Shown: in pieces, positions 16,681 through 23,900 of the stretch
Numbering within the stretch: position 1 is the stretch's first letter
How the letters are laid out: each line of letters opens with the position of its first letter
Translations under genes and position numbers: made by a program
Notes under the pieces: model-generated
The model's database searches: none
Seen by the model: the letters and a program-made list of their open reading frames with translations, nothing else
What the model was told of the DNA's origin: nothing
Assembly: GCA_040753915.1 (NCBI GenBank)
Contig: JBFMDN010000049.1
Span: 1 to 43,123, forward strand
Origin: JBFMDN01 sp040753915
GTDB taxonomy: Bacteria; Desulfobacterota; Desulfomonilia; Desulfomonilales; Desulfomonilaceae
Reading direction: 5' to 3'
Length of the DNA: 43,123 nt

Positions 16681-17250
16681 ATGTCGTCGTCAAAGAAAAG
16701 CGCTGGTACGGATCTGGGATTGACTGAGCTGGAAAAGAAAGAGCTTCACAAGATAGCCCGCACTGTCATTCAAGCCAAGACTCGCGGCGAGCCGGTGCCC
16801 TATTTCACTCCGGCCACTGAGCGGCTGAATGAGAAGCGAGGAGCCTTTGTTTGCATATACAAGAAGGGGATGCTGCGTGGCTGCATAGGCACTCTCGAAG
16901 CGAAAGATCCTATGTACAAGGCAGTCCAGGAGATGGCCGAGGCATCTGCCTTTCGTGATCCTCGATTCCGTCCCGTAACAGAGGACGAGCTTCCGTATCT
17001 CGAGATCGAGATTTCCATTCTGACTCCCTTCAGGCAAATCAAAGATCCTGCGGATGTGCAGGTCGGGCCCCACGGGCTGGTGGTAAGAAAAGGATTTCAA
17101 TCCGGGTTGTTGCTCCCCCAGGTGGCGGCGGAAAGAAACTGGGACCGGGTGACGTTTCTGGAGGAAACGTGTAGAAAAGCCGGGCTTCCGCGGGATGCGT
17201 GGAAGGACCCGGATACGGAGTTGTACGTTTTTTCCGCGGATGTGTTCTAA
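16681..17250 (+). CDS. amrA: AMMECR1-domain protein (AmmeMemoRadiSam system protein A)
   Basis: A 189-residue single-domain AMMECR1 protein. Family signatures visible are GAFVCIYKKGMLRGCIGTLE near residues 55-74, AFRDPRFRPV near 90-99 and EIEISILTPF near 110. The family usually sits beside a Memo-type protein and a radical SAM enzyme and is thought to act in a modification pathway of unclear substrate; neither partner is in this window. GGGAGACAAGG precedes the ATG. The gene is bracketed by two copies of the same inverted-repeat element (16516-16638 and 17259-17380) in the same orientation. Confidence 0.9.
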   Translation: MSSSKKSAGTDLGLTELEKKELHKIARTVIQAKTRGEPVPYFTPATERLNEKRGAFVCIYKKGMLRGCIGTLEAKDPMYKAVQEMAEASAFRDPRFRPVTEDELPYLEIEISILTPFRQIKDPADVQVGPHGLVVRKGFQSGLLLPQVAAERNWDRVTFLEETCRKAGLPRDAWKDPDTELYVFSADVF

Positions 17251-17258
17251 TCCAGCGC

Positions 17259-17380
17259 AAGGGGTCAGGTCTTGTTTCTTGACCAACGTATGCTCACCAT
17301 GGCCTGCGAATGGATCACTGACCGCAAATGTACGGACCCTAACGGCTTGAGGGGAAGATCAAGAAACAAGACCTGACCCC
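17259..17380. mobile_element. MITE/REP-like inverted-repeat element B
   Basis: About 122 bases, starting 8 bases after the AMMECR1 gene stop and ending 8 bases before the next start. Ends are AAGGGGTCAGGTCTTG and CAAGACCTGACCCC, a stronger palindrome than element A; the interiors agree at about four bases in five. It fills almost the whole intergenic space, so the downstream gene must be read through it or use a promoter within it. Confidence 0.87.
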
Positions 17381-17388
17381 CCTGACCG

Positions 17389-18399
17389 ATGGAGGAAAGA
17401 CGTCTGAACAGAAAGGCTGTGGCACTGCTATCCGGTGGGTTGGACTCTGCCCTAGCCATCTATCTCGTTAAGCGCCAGGGAGTGGATGTAACTGCTGTGC
17501 ACTTCACGTCGTTCTTCTCCCCCCTAGGCAGCATCAACGAGGATTCCCCGGTACGCTCCCTGGCCCAACAATTGGACGTCCCGGTGGTCGAGATGGCGAA
17601 GGAAAGGGACTTTCTGGACCTGATTCGAAATCCGAAGTTCGGGCTCGGCAAGAATCTCAACCCCTGCATTGACTGTCGCATCTACACCTTCCGCAAAGCG
17701 AAGACGCTGATGGAGGAACTAGGGGCCTCATTCATCGTGACTGGTGAAGTCGTTGGCCAAAGGCCCATGTCCCAGCGCAAAGACACAATCCGTCTCATTG
17801 AGAAGCAGGCAGACTGCACCGGGATCGTGGTTCGCCCCCTGTCCGCGAAAGTCCTTCCTCCGTCTCTCCCTGAAACTGCCGGGATGCTCGATCGGGCTCA
17901 ACTCCTGGACATAACGGGCAGAGGGAGAAAAGTCCAGACTAAGCTTGCCGCGGAAATCGGACTCCGAGGCTATTCGCCTCCGGCAGGAGGGTGTTTGCTC
18001 ACGGACCCAATTTTTTCTCGAAGGCTTCGAGCTGTTCTTGAGGATACGAGAGACCCTTCGCCCGAGGAGCTCGAGCTGCTGCGGGTCGGCCGGCACATAC
18101 GGTTCAGGTCAGGTTTGCGAGTCGTAGTCTCGCGCAACGAAATGGAAAACCAGCGATTGGAGAGTCTCAGCGGTGCGGGATCTCTCTATTTTCCCGTTGG
18201 ATTTCCGGGGCCCACCGCCTTGGCGATCGGGATTCCTGATTCTGAAGAAGAAGCGCTTATCGGAGCGCTGGTCAGGCGATACACGAAGGCATCTTCACGG
18301 AGAGATACGATCGGAGCTCAAAGGCCCGGTTCCCCTGAGAGATTCCTGTCTGTCAGCGCAGTTGCTGATGACGAGTGGATCGCCGCTCACATGATATAA
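17389..18399 (+). CDS. PP-loop ATPase, ThiI/MnmA-like tRNA thiolation family
   Basis: A 336-residue protein. The PP-loop SGGLDS at residues 15-20 adenylates a base, as in 4-thiouridine and 2-thiouridine synthases. C93 and C96 in NPCIDCR are a likely metal or catalytic pair, followed by FIVTGEVVGQRPMSQ, which is characteristic of the family. The C-terminal part (about 215-300) looks like the small RNA-binding domain shared with NFACT-type proteins. It is often annotated as a tRNA methylaminomethyl-2-thiouridylate methyltransferase-like protein; the exact tRNA position is unknown. The ATG at 17389 has no ribosome site because element B ends 8 bases upstream. A start slightly inside (after GGAGG at 17390-17394) is possible. 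Confidence 0.75.
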   Translation: MEERRLNRKAVALLSGGLDSALAIYLVKRQGVDVTAVHFTSFFSPLGSINEDSPVRSLAQQLDVPVVEMAKERDFLDLIRNPKFGLGKNLNPCIDCRIYTFRKAKTLMEELGASFIVTGEVVGQRPMSQRKDTIRLIEKQADCTGIVVRPLSAKVLPPSLPETAGMLDRAQLLDITGRGRKVQTKLAAEIGLRGYSPPAGGCLLTDPIFSRRLRAVLEDTRDPSPEELELLRVGRHIRFRSGLRVVVSRNEMENQRLESLSGAGSLYFPVGFPGPTALAIGIPDSEEEALIGALVRRYTKASSRRDTIGAQRPGSPERFLSVSAVADDEWIAAHMI

Positions 18400-18429
18400 C
18401 TGCGTGTTGAAGCAACAAAGGAGCCTCGC

Positions 18430-19197
18430 GTGAATTGTCCTCACTGTGGCCGTACATTTGAGCCTGTTCCGGGTCAAAAATTCTGTTCGCAGTGCGGAGG
18501 TGCGCTCGAAACGGGGGACCGGGAATCGACATCGCCGCTGAAGGAAGACTATCCCGAAGATCCCGCATCCGTGACACAGAGGGCGCATCACTCTACCATC
18601 GCTTATTGCCCGTGGGAGGATCTGGAGAGCCTCGGCTTTTTTCAGGCCTTGTGTGTAACGGTCAAGCAGAGTCTTTTCAGACCTGTGGAGTTTTTCTCCG
18701 TCCTCCCAAAGAGGGGCGGTCTTCTCAATCCCCTCCTTTACGCGATGATCGTTCAAACGATTGGGAACCTCGGGGCATACCTCACCGGAATGGTGGTGAA
18801 TACCCCATTCTTTGCCCAACCCAAGCTCACTGCGGGAACCGTGGCGGTGATAGGGATTCTTGCGCCGCTAATCGTCCTGCTAATGCTTTTTGTGTGGTCC
18901 GTGCTCCTGCACGTTTCCCTGCTGCTTGTTAGTAGCACCAGGGAAGATTTCGAGGCAACATTCCGAGTGGTATCGTACTCCTCCTCCGCTGATCTCCTAA
19001 ACATCGTGCCTGTCATTGGATGGCTGGCTGCCTTCGTGTGGAAGATCTATCTTCTGGTCAGTGGGATCCGAGAGGTCCACCATATTGGCACGGGTCGGTC
19101 TGTGGCCGCGTTGGCCGTGCCGATGGCTCTCTGCTGTGGCATTATTGGAGTATCTGTTGTGCTCGTATTGTTTGGCATCGCAGGGTCTATGCGATGA
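18430..19197 (+). CDS. Zinc-ribbon plus YIP1-like integral membrane protein
   Basis: A 255-residue protein with a GTG start, preceded by AAAGGAG. The N-terminus is a zinc ribbon (CPHC at residues 3-6 and CSQC near 22). After a charged linker come about five hydrophobic segments from residue 95 to the end, in the pattern of YIP1-domain proteins (e.g. NPLLYAMIVQTIGNLGAYL, GILAPLIVLLMLFVWSVLLH). Many bacterial YIP1 proteins carry this ribbon-plus-membrane arrangement; their function is unknown. The hairpin repeat block begins immediately after its stop. Confidence 0.78.
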   Translation: MNCPHCGRTFEPVPGQKFCSQCGGALETGDRESTSPLKEDYPEDPASVTQRAHHSTIAYCPWEDLESLGFFQALCVTVKQSLFRPVEFFSVLPKRGGLLNPLLYAMIVQTIGNLGAYLTGMVVNTPFFAQPKLTAGTVAVIGILAPLIVLLMLFVWSVLLHVSLLLVSSTREDFEATFRVVSYSSSADLLNIVPVIGWLAAFVWKIYLLVSGIREVHHIGTGRSVAALAVPMALCCGIIGVSVVLVLFGIAGSMR

Positions 19198-19199
19198 GC

Positions 19200-19830
19200 T
19201 GGGAAGAGGCAGCCTAAAAGGCTACCCTACATTTGCGGAAGATGGCAGCCTGGAAAGGCTACCCTACATGGGGGGATGCATTGCATTGCATTGCGTTGTT
19301 GTGCAGGCGTGTAGTGCAGGCTTTCCAGCCTGCATCTGAAGAAGAGGCAGCCTGGAAAGGCTACCCTACATTTGCGGAAGATGGCAGCCTGGAAAGGCTA
19401 CCCTACATTTGCGGAAGATGGCAGCCTGGAAAGGCTACCCTACATGGAGGGATGCATTGCATTGCGTTGTTGTGTAGGCATGTAGTGCAGGCTTTCCAGC
19501 CTGCATCTGAAGAAGAGGCAGCCTGGAAAGGCTACCCTACATGGAGNNNNNNNNNNNNNNNNNNNNNNNNNNNNNNNNNNNNNNNNNNNNNNNNNNNNNN
19601 NNNNNNNNNNNNNNNNNNNNNNNNNNNNNNNNNNNNNNNNNNNNNNCAGCCTGGAAAGGCTACCCTACATGGAGGGATGCATTGCATTGCGTTGTTGTGT
19701 AGGCATGTAGTGCAGGCTTTCCAGCCTGCATCTGAAGAAGAGGCAGCCTGGAAAGGCTACCCTACATGGAGGGGATGCATTGCATTGCGTTGTTGTGCAG
19801 GCGTGTAGTGCAGGCTTTCCAGCCTGCATT
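19200..19830. repeat. Tandem block of paired-hairpin repeats, interrupted by an assembly gap
   Basis: Two hairpin types alternate. Type A (GCAGGCT-TTCC-AGCCTGC) occurs at about 19316, 19487, 19711 and 19809. Type B (GGCAGCC-TGGAAA-GGCTACC) occurs about eight times (from 19208 to 19742). Between them lie the linkers TTTGCGGAAGAT and GGATGCATTGCATTGCGTTG. The order forms a higher-level repeat, A-B(n)-linker. The same hairpin pair, inverted, is at 3223-3386. Open frames across it (VVQAFQPAS..) are by-products. Confidence 0.92.
19547..19646. other. Assembly gap of 100 N
   Basis: Exactly 100 unknown bases inside the hairpin repeat block. This is probably a scaffolding placeholder where tandem units could not be resolved; the true length and copy number are unknown. 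Confidence 0.97.
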
Positions 19831-19886
19831 CTTGAGAAGAAGCAGCCCCACTCAACGCGGAGCTACCCCTTGATAAGAAGCCGGTA

Positions 19887-19963
19887 GAACGGGCGTCTCG
19901 CCCGTTCATCAGGAAGGATGACGAAAGTCTCTGCCGCTTCTTTGGGCGACCGCCCGGTCGCCC
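19887..19963. repeat. Two strong short hairpins between the repeat block and gcvH
   Basis: GAACGGGCG-TCT-CGCCCGTTC (19887-19907) and GGGCGACC-GCCC-GGTCGCCC (19944-19963) are perfect stems of 9 and 8 bases. No T-tract follows either. The first resembles the GACGGGCA/TGCCCGTC repeat at 42874-42912. They may end convergent transcripts from the YIP1-like gene and the gcvH-like gene. Confidence 0.6.
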
Positions 19964-20069
19964 CTCGCGAGGTGCTTCGTCGCGTTTCCTTCCCCCGAAC
20001 CTGCGTCACGCATTTCGTTCTTAGCTATGAGATATCCCTGCCTCACAAACTTCTTATGTCGGCACATCC

Positions 20070-20501
20070 CTACTTCTGGCCGGCAGCGATCTTCTTGATC
20101 TCCTCCGCTATGAACTCAGTGAAAGCATGGTCGGGGGACATGAGCGCGGCCAAGTCGGCTTCAAAGTTCGAGGGTCTAATCTTGCAGATCCAGCCGCTAC
20201 CATATGGATCTTCGTTGATCTTCTCCGGTTCGTCTTCAAGGGTCTCGTTGATTTCAACTATCTCACCTGAGACTACCGCGTAGATTCTGCCGACCCACTT
20301 CCCGGATTCGATGGAGCCGTACGGTTTTCCCGCTGTTATCTCATCTCCTTCTTCCGGCAGGTCCACAAAGGTTATTTCGCCCGCCTGTTTGGAGATGAAC
20401 TCTGTGGCTCCTGTAAGAACCAGATCGCCCTCGACTTTGGCCCAGAAGTGGTTCTTGTCGTATTTCAAGTCGTCGGGGAACATGTACCCTTCAAATTCCA
20501 T
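20070..20501 (-). CDS. gcvH: GcvH-like lipoyl carrier protein
   Basis: A 143-residue GcvH-fold protein, the usual size. The lipoylation site is Lys68 in GSIESGKWVGRIYAVVSGEI; classical GcvH has ES(V)KA here, so this is a divergent version. Flanking strands (LTGATEFISKQAGEITFVDLPEEG) fit the H-protein hammerhead. AAGGAGG lies 7 bases before the ATG. No glycine cleavage partner (GcvT or GcvP) is in the window. It sits 390 bases downstream of hdrB on the same strand, so it may serve a heterodisulfide-reductase-type redox system or one-carbon metabolism rather than a normal glycine cleavage complex; that is inference. Fold is confident. Confidence 0.86.
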   Translation of the reverse strand: MEFEGYMFPDDLKYDKNHFWAKVEGDLVLTGATEFISKQAGEITFVDLPEEGDEITAGKPYGSIESGKWVGRIYAVVSGEIVEINETLEDEPEKINEDPYGSGWICKIRPSNFEADLAALMSPDHAFTEFIAEEIKKIAAGQK

Positions 20502-20891
20502 CGCATACCTCCTTCACCCCTATAGCTCCCACGATCCGGCCTCTACCACGGACGAATATTACGCATATCCAATGCGTGGCGGAGACATTATTCGAGAATT
20601 ACCCCCACATCGGTCGAAAGATTTCATACTCCGAGTAGAGCAGCAAATCAAGTGGCGGCGTCGAAACTCGAGCTATCCGCCCCAACAAACGGGCGAGCCC
20701 ATTCTACCCAGCGTTACCATAAGCCAATCCCCGAGAAACGTCCAGGACCCTCTCCTTACGGTTCAATCGGTATCCGCCGCATATCTGTTCCTGATGAGCA
20801 CAGGCACGCCGTGTTACTCCGGACTTGTGATGTGAATATTGCTCTGGCTCGTACCTGTGCCTTCCGACCTTTACCGCCGCTCCGGGCGCTA
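20502..20891. other. Intergenic region between hdrB and the gcvH-like gene
   Basis: These 390 bases hold no frame with a ribosome site or recognisable motifs, and no clear sigma-70 or -24/-12 boxes on the minus strand. The promoter of gcvH, if separate, must be here. Confidence 0.4.
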
Positions 20892-21776
20892 TCAGCCCTC
20901 AACAATTTGGAGGAGAGCTGAGGGTTTCACCCTGTTCAACTTGAACCCAAGGTCTTTGGAGGGAATTCCCAGTGCCAGCCCCAGTATCTGGGGATAGTAC
21001 ACCACCGGAACTTTAAGATCGATTCCCGCTTCCTTGGCGATCTTTTTCTGCTGCCCTTCATACATAACGTTGCAAAAGGGGCAGACAAGGACCAGAGCAT
21101 GAGCAGAGCTACGGGCCACATCTTCCAGCTTGTTTCTCGCAAGCGCGTTGGCGACTTCCTCTGAAAAGCCGAGCACTCCCCCTCCGCAGCAGTCTTTGAG
21201 ACTGGGATAGTCCACCGCGTCCGCGCCGGTGACGCGGATAAGCTCCGAGAGGCTGGTGGGGACTTCAGGAGAATCGAAACCCCTCGTGAGCTCGGAGGGC
21301 TTGAGATAATGGCATCCGTAATGGGGGGCGAGGCGAGCACCTGTCAGGGGACGGGTTATCGCGGATCGAATGGCCTCAAACCCCACTTCCTCCACGAGGA
21401 TTCGCATGAGATTCCGTACTCTGACCGGTCCGTCGTAGTGCAAGCCCACGTGGGCCAGCTTTCCATTGACTCGCTCTTTCGTCTCAGGCTGATGTTCGAG
21501 GAGATGGGCCGCTTCACCGAGGGTCCCGGCGCACGCATTACACAGTGCACATATCTCCAGGCCTCGCTTCTCCGCGATAGCCAAATTGCGAGCAGCTACT
21601 ATGAGAGCTTCCTCCGTGCTGAGGGATTTCAGAGGAAAGCCACAGCAACCGAACGTCTCGTCGTCGAGGAGCTTGATTCCGAGAGCTTGAGCAGTAAGCC
21701 TTGCGGACAACTCGTAATTGAGGTTTCGTACCGGAACAGTGCATCCGAGAAACAGAAGGGCTTCCATAGGGATCAT
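20892..21776 (-). CDS. hdrB: Heterodisulfide reductase subunit B
   Basis: A 294-residue HdrB. Two CCG-type cysteine motifs that bind the noncubane [4Fe-4S] clusters are present. The first runs from LGCTVP (Cys12) through FGCCGFP to CALCNACAG; the second runs from APHYGCHYLKP through DCCGGG to CPFCNVMYEGQQ. Together with HdrC and HdrA it forms an electron-bifurcating or electron-transfer module in the cytoplasm; a disulfide substrate is not certain in bacteria. It is the last gene of the minus-strand cluster, 54 bases after hdrC. The start could be the ATG at 21776 or 21767; neither has a strong ribosome site. Confidence 0.92.
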   Translation of the reverse strand: MIPMEALLFLGCTVPVRNLNYELSARLTAQALGIKLLDDETFGCCGFPLKSLSTEEALIVAARNLAIAEKRGLEICALCNACAGTLGEAAHLLEHQPETKERVNGKLAHVGLHYDGPVRVRNLMRILVEEVGFEAIRSAITRPLTGARLAPHYGCHYLKPSELTRGFDSPEVPTSLSELIRVTGADAVDYPSLKDCCGGGVLGFSEEVANALARNKLEDVARSSAHALVLVCPFCNVMYEGQQKKIAKEAGIDLKVPVVYYPQILGLALGIPSKDLGFKLNRVKPSALLQIVEG

Positions 21777-21830
21777 CTTTCGCTTGAAACAGGAATACAG
21801 GCCATGTCTGAACCGCCAGGCTCTTCACAC

Positions 21831-22295
21831 TCAGAGGAGTGTTTCGAAATCCTCGGGGTGTTCCCGAATACGAGGCAGCCCCAGCTTTTCCCGCTTTTCG
21901 TTTTCGAAGTCCGTTACTTCGTACAGCCTGCCATGCTGCTTGAGAAGGTTTTTCTGACCTGCAAGTCCCGGCGGCACGCATCCTTCTGAAACGGCAAGGT
22001 TCTTGATTGCATACATTACTTCCGTGAAGCGGACATTTTGGGGACACACTTCCTGACATCCGTAGCAGGAAGAGCACAACCAGATGAAGTCGCTCTCGAG
22101 CACTTCCTTGACCATCCCCAGGAGCGCCATGCGGATAATCTTTCTGGGATCGTACCGTTTGTGAACCGCCTCGATGGGACATGCAGCGGTGCACGCCTTG
22201 CAACCGAAGCACACCTTGATGCCTTCGCCGCCTGGCCGGCTCGCAACCCGGTGTTTGAAGGACGGATCCAGGTCGTTAACTCGTATTCGGCTCAT
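21831..22295 (-). CDS. hdrC: Heterodisulfide reductase subunit C
   Basis: A 154-residue iron-sulfur protein with two [4Fe-4S] motifs, CFGCKACTAACP near residues 29-40 and CSSCYGCQEVCP near 74-85, and the typical helical tail. It should pass electrons between HdrA and HdrB. GGGAGA precedes the ATG. It lies 30 bases after the HdrA-like/MvhD fusion gene and 54 before hdrB, consistent with one transcript. Confidence 0.92.
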   Translation of the reverse strand: MSRIRVNDLDPSFKHRVASRPGGEGIKVCFGCKACTAACPIEAVHKRYDPRKIIRMALLGMVKEVLESDFIWLCSSCYGCQEVCPQNVRFTEVMYAIKNLAVSEGCVPPGLAGQKNLLKQHGRLYEVTDFENEKREKLGLPRIREHPEDFETLL

Positions 22296-22325
22296 TTGTT
22301 CAGTCTCCCGGCAACAGAGCGCTGC

Positions 22326-23900
22326 TCACCCGCGAGCTCTACACGCTGCATACAGCTCTTCCAGCGACTCAAGCAGCCGCAGGGGGGTATTCCCCGCTAA
22401 CGACACAAATTTCACGAGGCTCGCATCTATGCCCGCTTGGGTCAGATACTGTCGCGCGTGCTCGACTCGCTGCTCTCCAAGCACATTTCCATAAACAGAC
22501 GCACAATTGCCCCTGAAACATCCTCCCACAAGAACAGCATCCGCTCCGTGACGGAAAGCGGCCAAAATGTGTGAGAGATCGACTGTTCCCGCACATCGAA
22601 CCACAATCGTGAGGAACGCAGGGGATAAGGAGTGCCCCCATGCCTCATGTGCTTGAGCACCTGACCGGGAGCAGAGGAACGCCACGATTGTGGGAGAGGT
22701 GTTCATGCACGCCACGCCGTCGCGGATCATCTCAATGATGTTCACGTCCTCCGCGGAACTGAAAGTTATGGCTTGCATGGGACACTCGGCAGCGCAGATT
22801 CCGCATCTGACGCACGAGTCCGGGTCTATCTCTGCTGCGTCCCGGAAAGTTATGGCGCCGTGCGGACACAGGCGTATGCACGTCAGGCATAGAGTGCATT
22901 TCGACGGGTCCACCTCAGGTGCGGCTTTGTCCAGCCAGTATCGGTCTTTCTTGAGCGCGGCAACCACAGATTCGATGTCACTTGCGACAACATCGGGATC
23001 GAAGACACCCCGGGCCGGTCCCACTGCAAGAATCCCCGCCTTTGGTGTCTCCACCCCGGGAAATCGAGGGGAATCCGGCTGAAGAAACGGTTCGGACAGG
23101 ATAGCGGTAGGCACCGCCTCGAGCAACGGCGTCAACTCTGGTGGCTCTAGATCTTCGTCCACGATCAGCAGATCGGGAATAAGCTCCATCTCCATTCCCA
23201 GCATGGGCTCCACAAACTGGAGGCGAGGCCCGTCCTGCTCCTCCACCACTACGGGGCCAGAGCCGTCGAACTTGAAAAACAGCGCCCCCTTTTCCCTGCA
23301 ATTTCGGTATCGCTCCTCGAGCCCGGCGCCCGCGACCTTGATGTGCCTGGTGAACACATATGGCTGCGTGTTGCGGATCGAGCATAGATTCTCGATGCAC
23401 CAGAGTACTCGAGAAAACACGACCGGATTCGACTCCTGCTCGAGCCCCAAAAGAAAGGCCACGTGGAGCCATTCCTGCCTGCGGACCGGCAATCGCTCTG
23501 GTGTTTTCAGGAGGGCTTCGAAATCTGAGAGGCTGGGAGTCCGATCGGTACGCGTAAGCCCGTACCTGGAATGTCGCGCCGATACCCGAGCCGGTTGAGC
23601 CGCAATGACGTATCCGACACGTTCGGTGCGATCGCCATCCGGTGTGGCGAATGAAGCAGTGAATCCACCCACGAATCCCCTGACACGGCTGAGCATGGAA
23701 ACCGGCGCTCGACCGGGTTCTCGGGGCTCGCAGCACTCGGCAGAGTCCTCTGCGAGGATCACGTCATATCCTTCCCGCTCCAACCTTTTCGTGACTTCCC
23801 GGCCTAAACGATCCCCTCCGAGGACGAGGACCTTGTTCATATGATCTTTGCTTAGTGGCTCTCTGCCGAGGAAGACCGATTCAGGGATTCGCCTCTTCAC
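22326..23900 (-). CDS. HdrA-like / ferredoxin / MvhD fusion protein
   Basis: 524 residues in three parts. Residues about 20-330 resemble the C-terminal half of HdrA-type proteins, starting with a Rossmann-like strand VLVLGGDRLGREV that lacks a complete FAD motif. Residues about 335-395 carry two ferredoxin [4Fe-4S] motifs (CTLCLTCIRLCP and CVRCGICAAECP). The C-terminal about 120 residues are an MvhD/FlpD domain with RCAGTVDLSHILAAFRHGAD and GCFRGNC. The first MvhD cysteine pair (usually CxWC) is reduced to a single Cys in FLCSRSGA. The GTG start at 23900 is backed by GGAGG 6 bases upstream and overlaps the hdrA stop by 4 bases, so translation is likely coupled. It is probably the entry point for electrons from NADH, hydrogenase or formate dehydrogenase into the Hdr complex. 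Confidence 0.8.
   Translation of the reverse strand: MKRRIPESVFLGREPLSKDHMNKVLVLGGDRLGREVTKRLEREGYDVILAEDSAECCEPREPGRAPVSMLSRVRGFVGGFTASFATPDGDRTERVGYVIAAQPARVSARHSRYGLTRTDRTPSLSDFEALLKTPERLPVRRQEWLHVAFLLGLEQESNPVVFSRVLWCIENLCSIRNTQPYVFTRHIKVAGAGLEERYRNCREKGALFFKFDGSGPVVVEEQDGPRLQFVEPMLGMEMELIPDLLIVDEDLEPPELTPLLEAVPTAILSEPFLQPDSPRFPGVETPKAGILAVGPARGVFDPDVVASDIESVVAALKKDRYWLDKAAPEVDPSKCTLCLTCIRLCPHGAITFRDAAEIDPDSCVRCGICAAECPMQAITFSSAEDVNIIEMIRDGVACMNTSPTIVAFLCSRSGAQAHEAWGHSLSPAFLTIVVRCAGTVDLSHILAAFRHGADAVLVGGCFRGNCASVYGNVLGEQRVEHARQYLTQAGIDASLVKFVSLAGNTPLRLLESLEELYAACRARG

Noticed and set aside
19233..19808. Open frame with repeated GKATLHGGMHCIALL segments
   Set aside because: It is a by-product of the hairpin repeat array and crosses the N gap.
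19200..19830. Possible CRISPR array
   Set aside because: Units are paired hairpins with fixed linkers; there are no unique spacers of uniform length and no cas genes nearby.
20311..20835. Plus-strand open frame of 174 codons
   Set aside because: It is antisense to the gcvH-like gene at its start and shows no protein-like composition beyond it.
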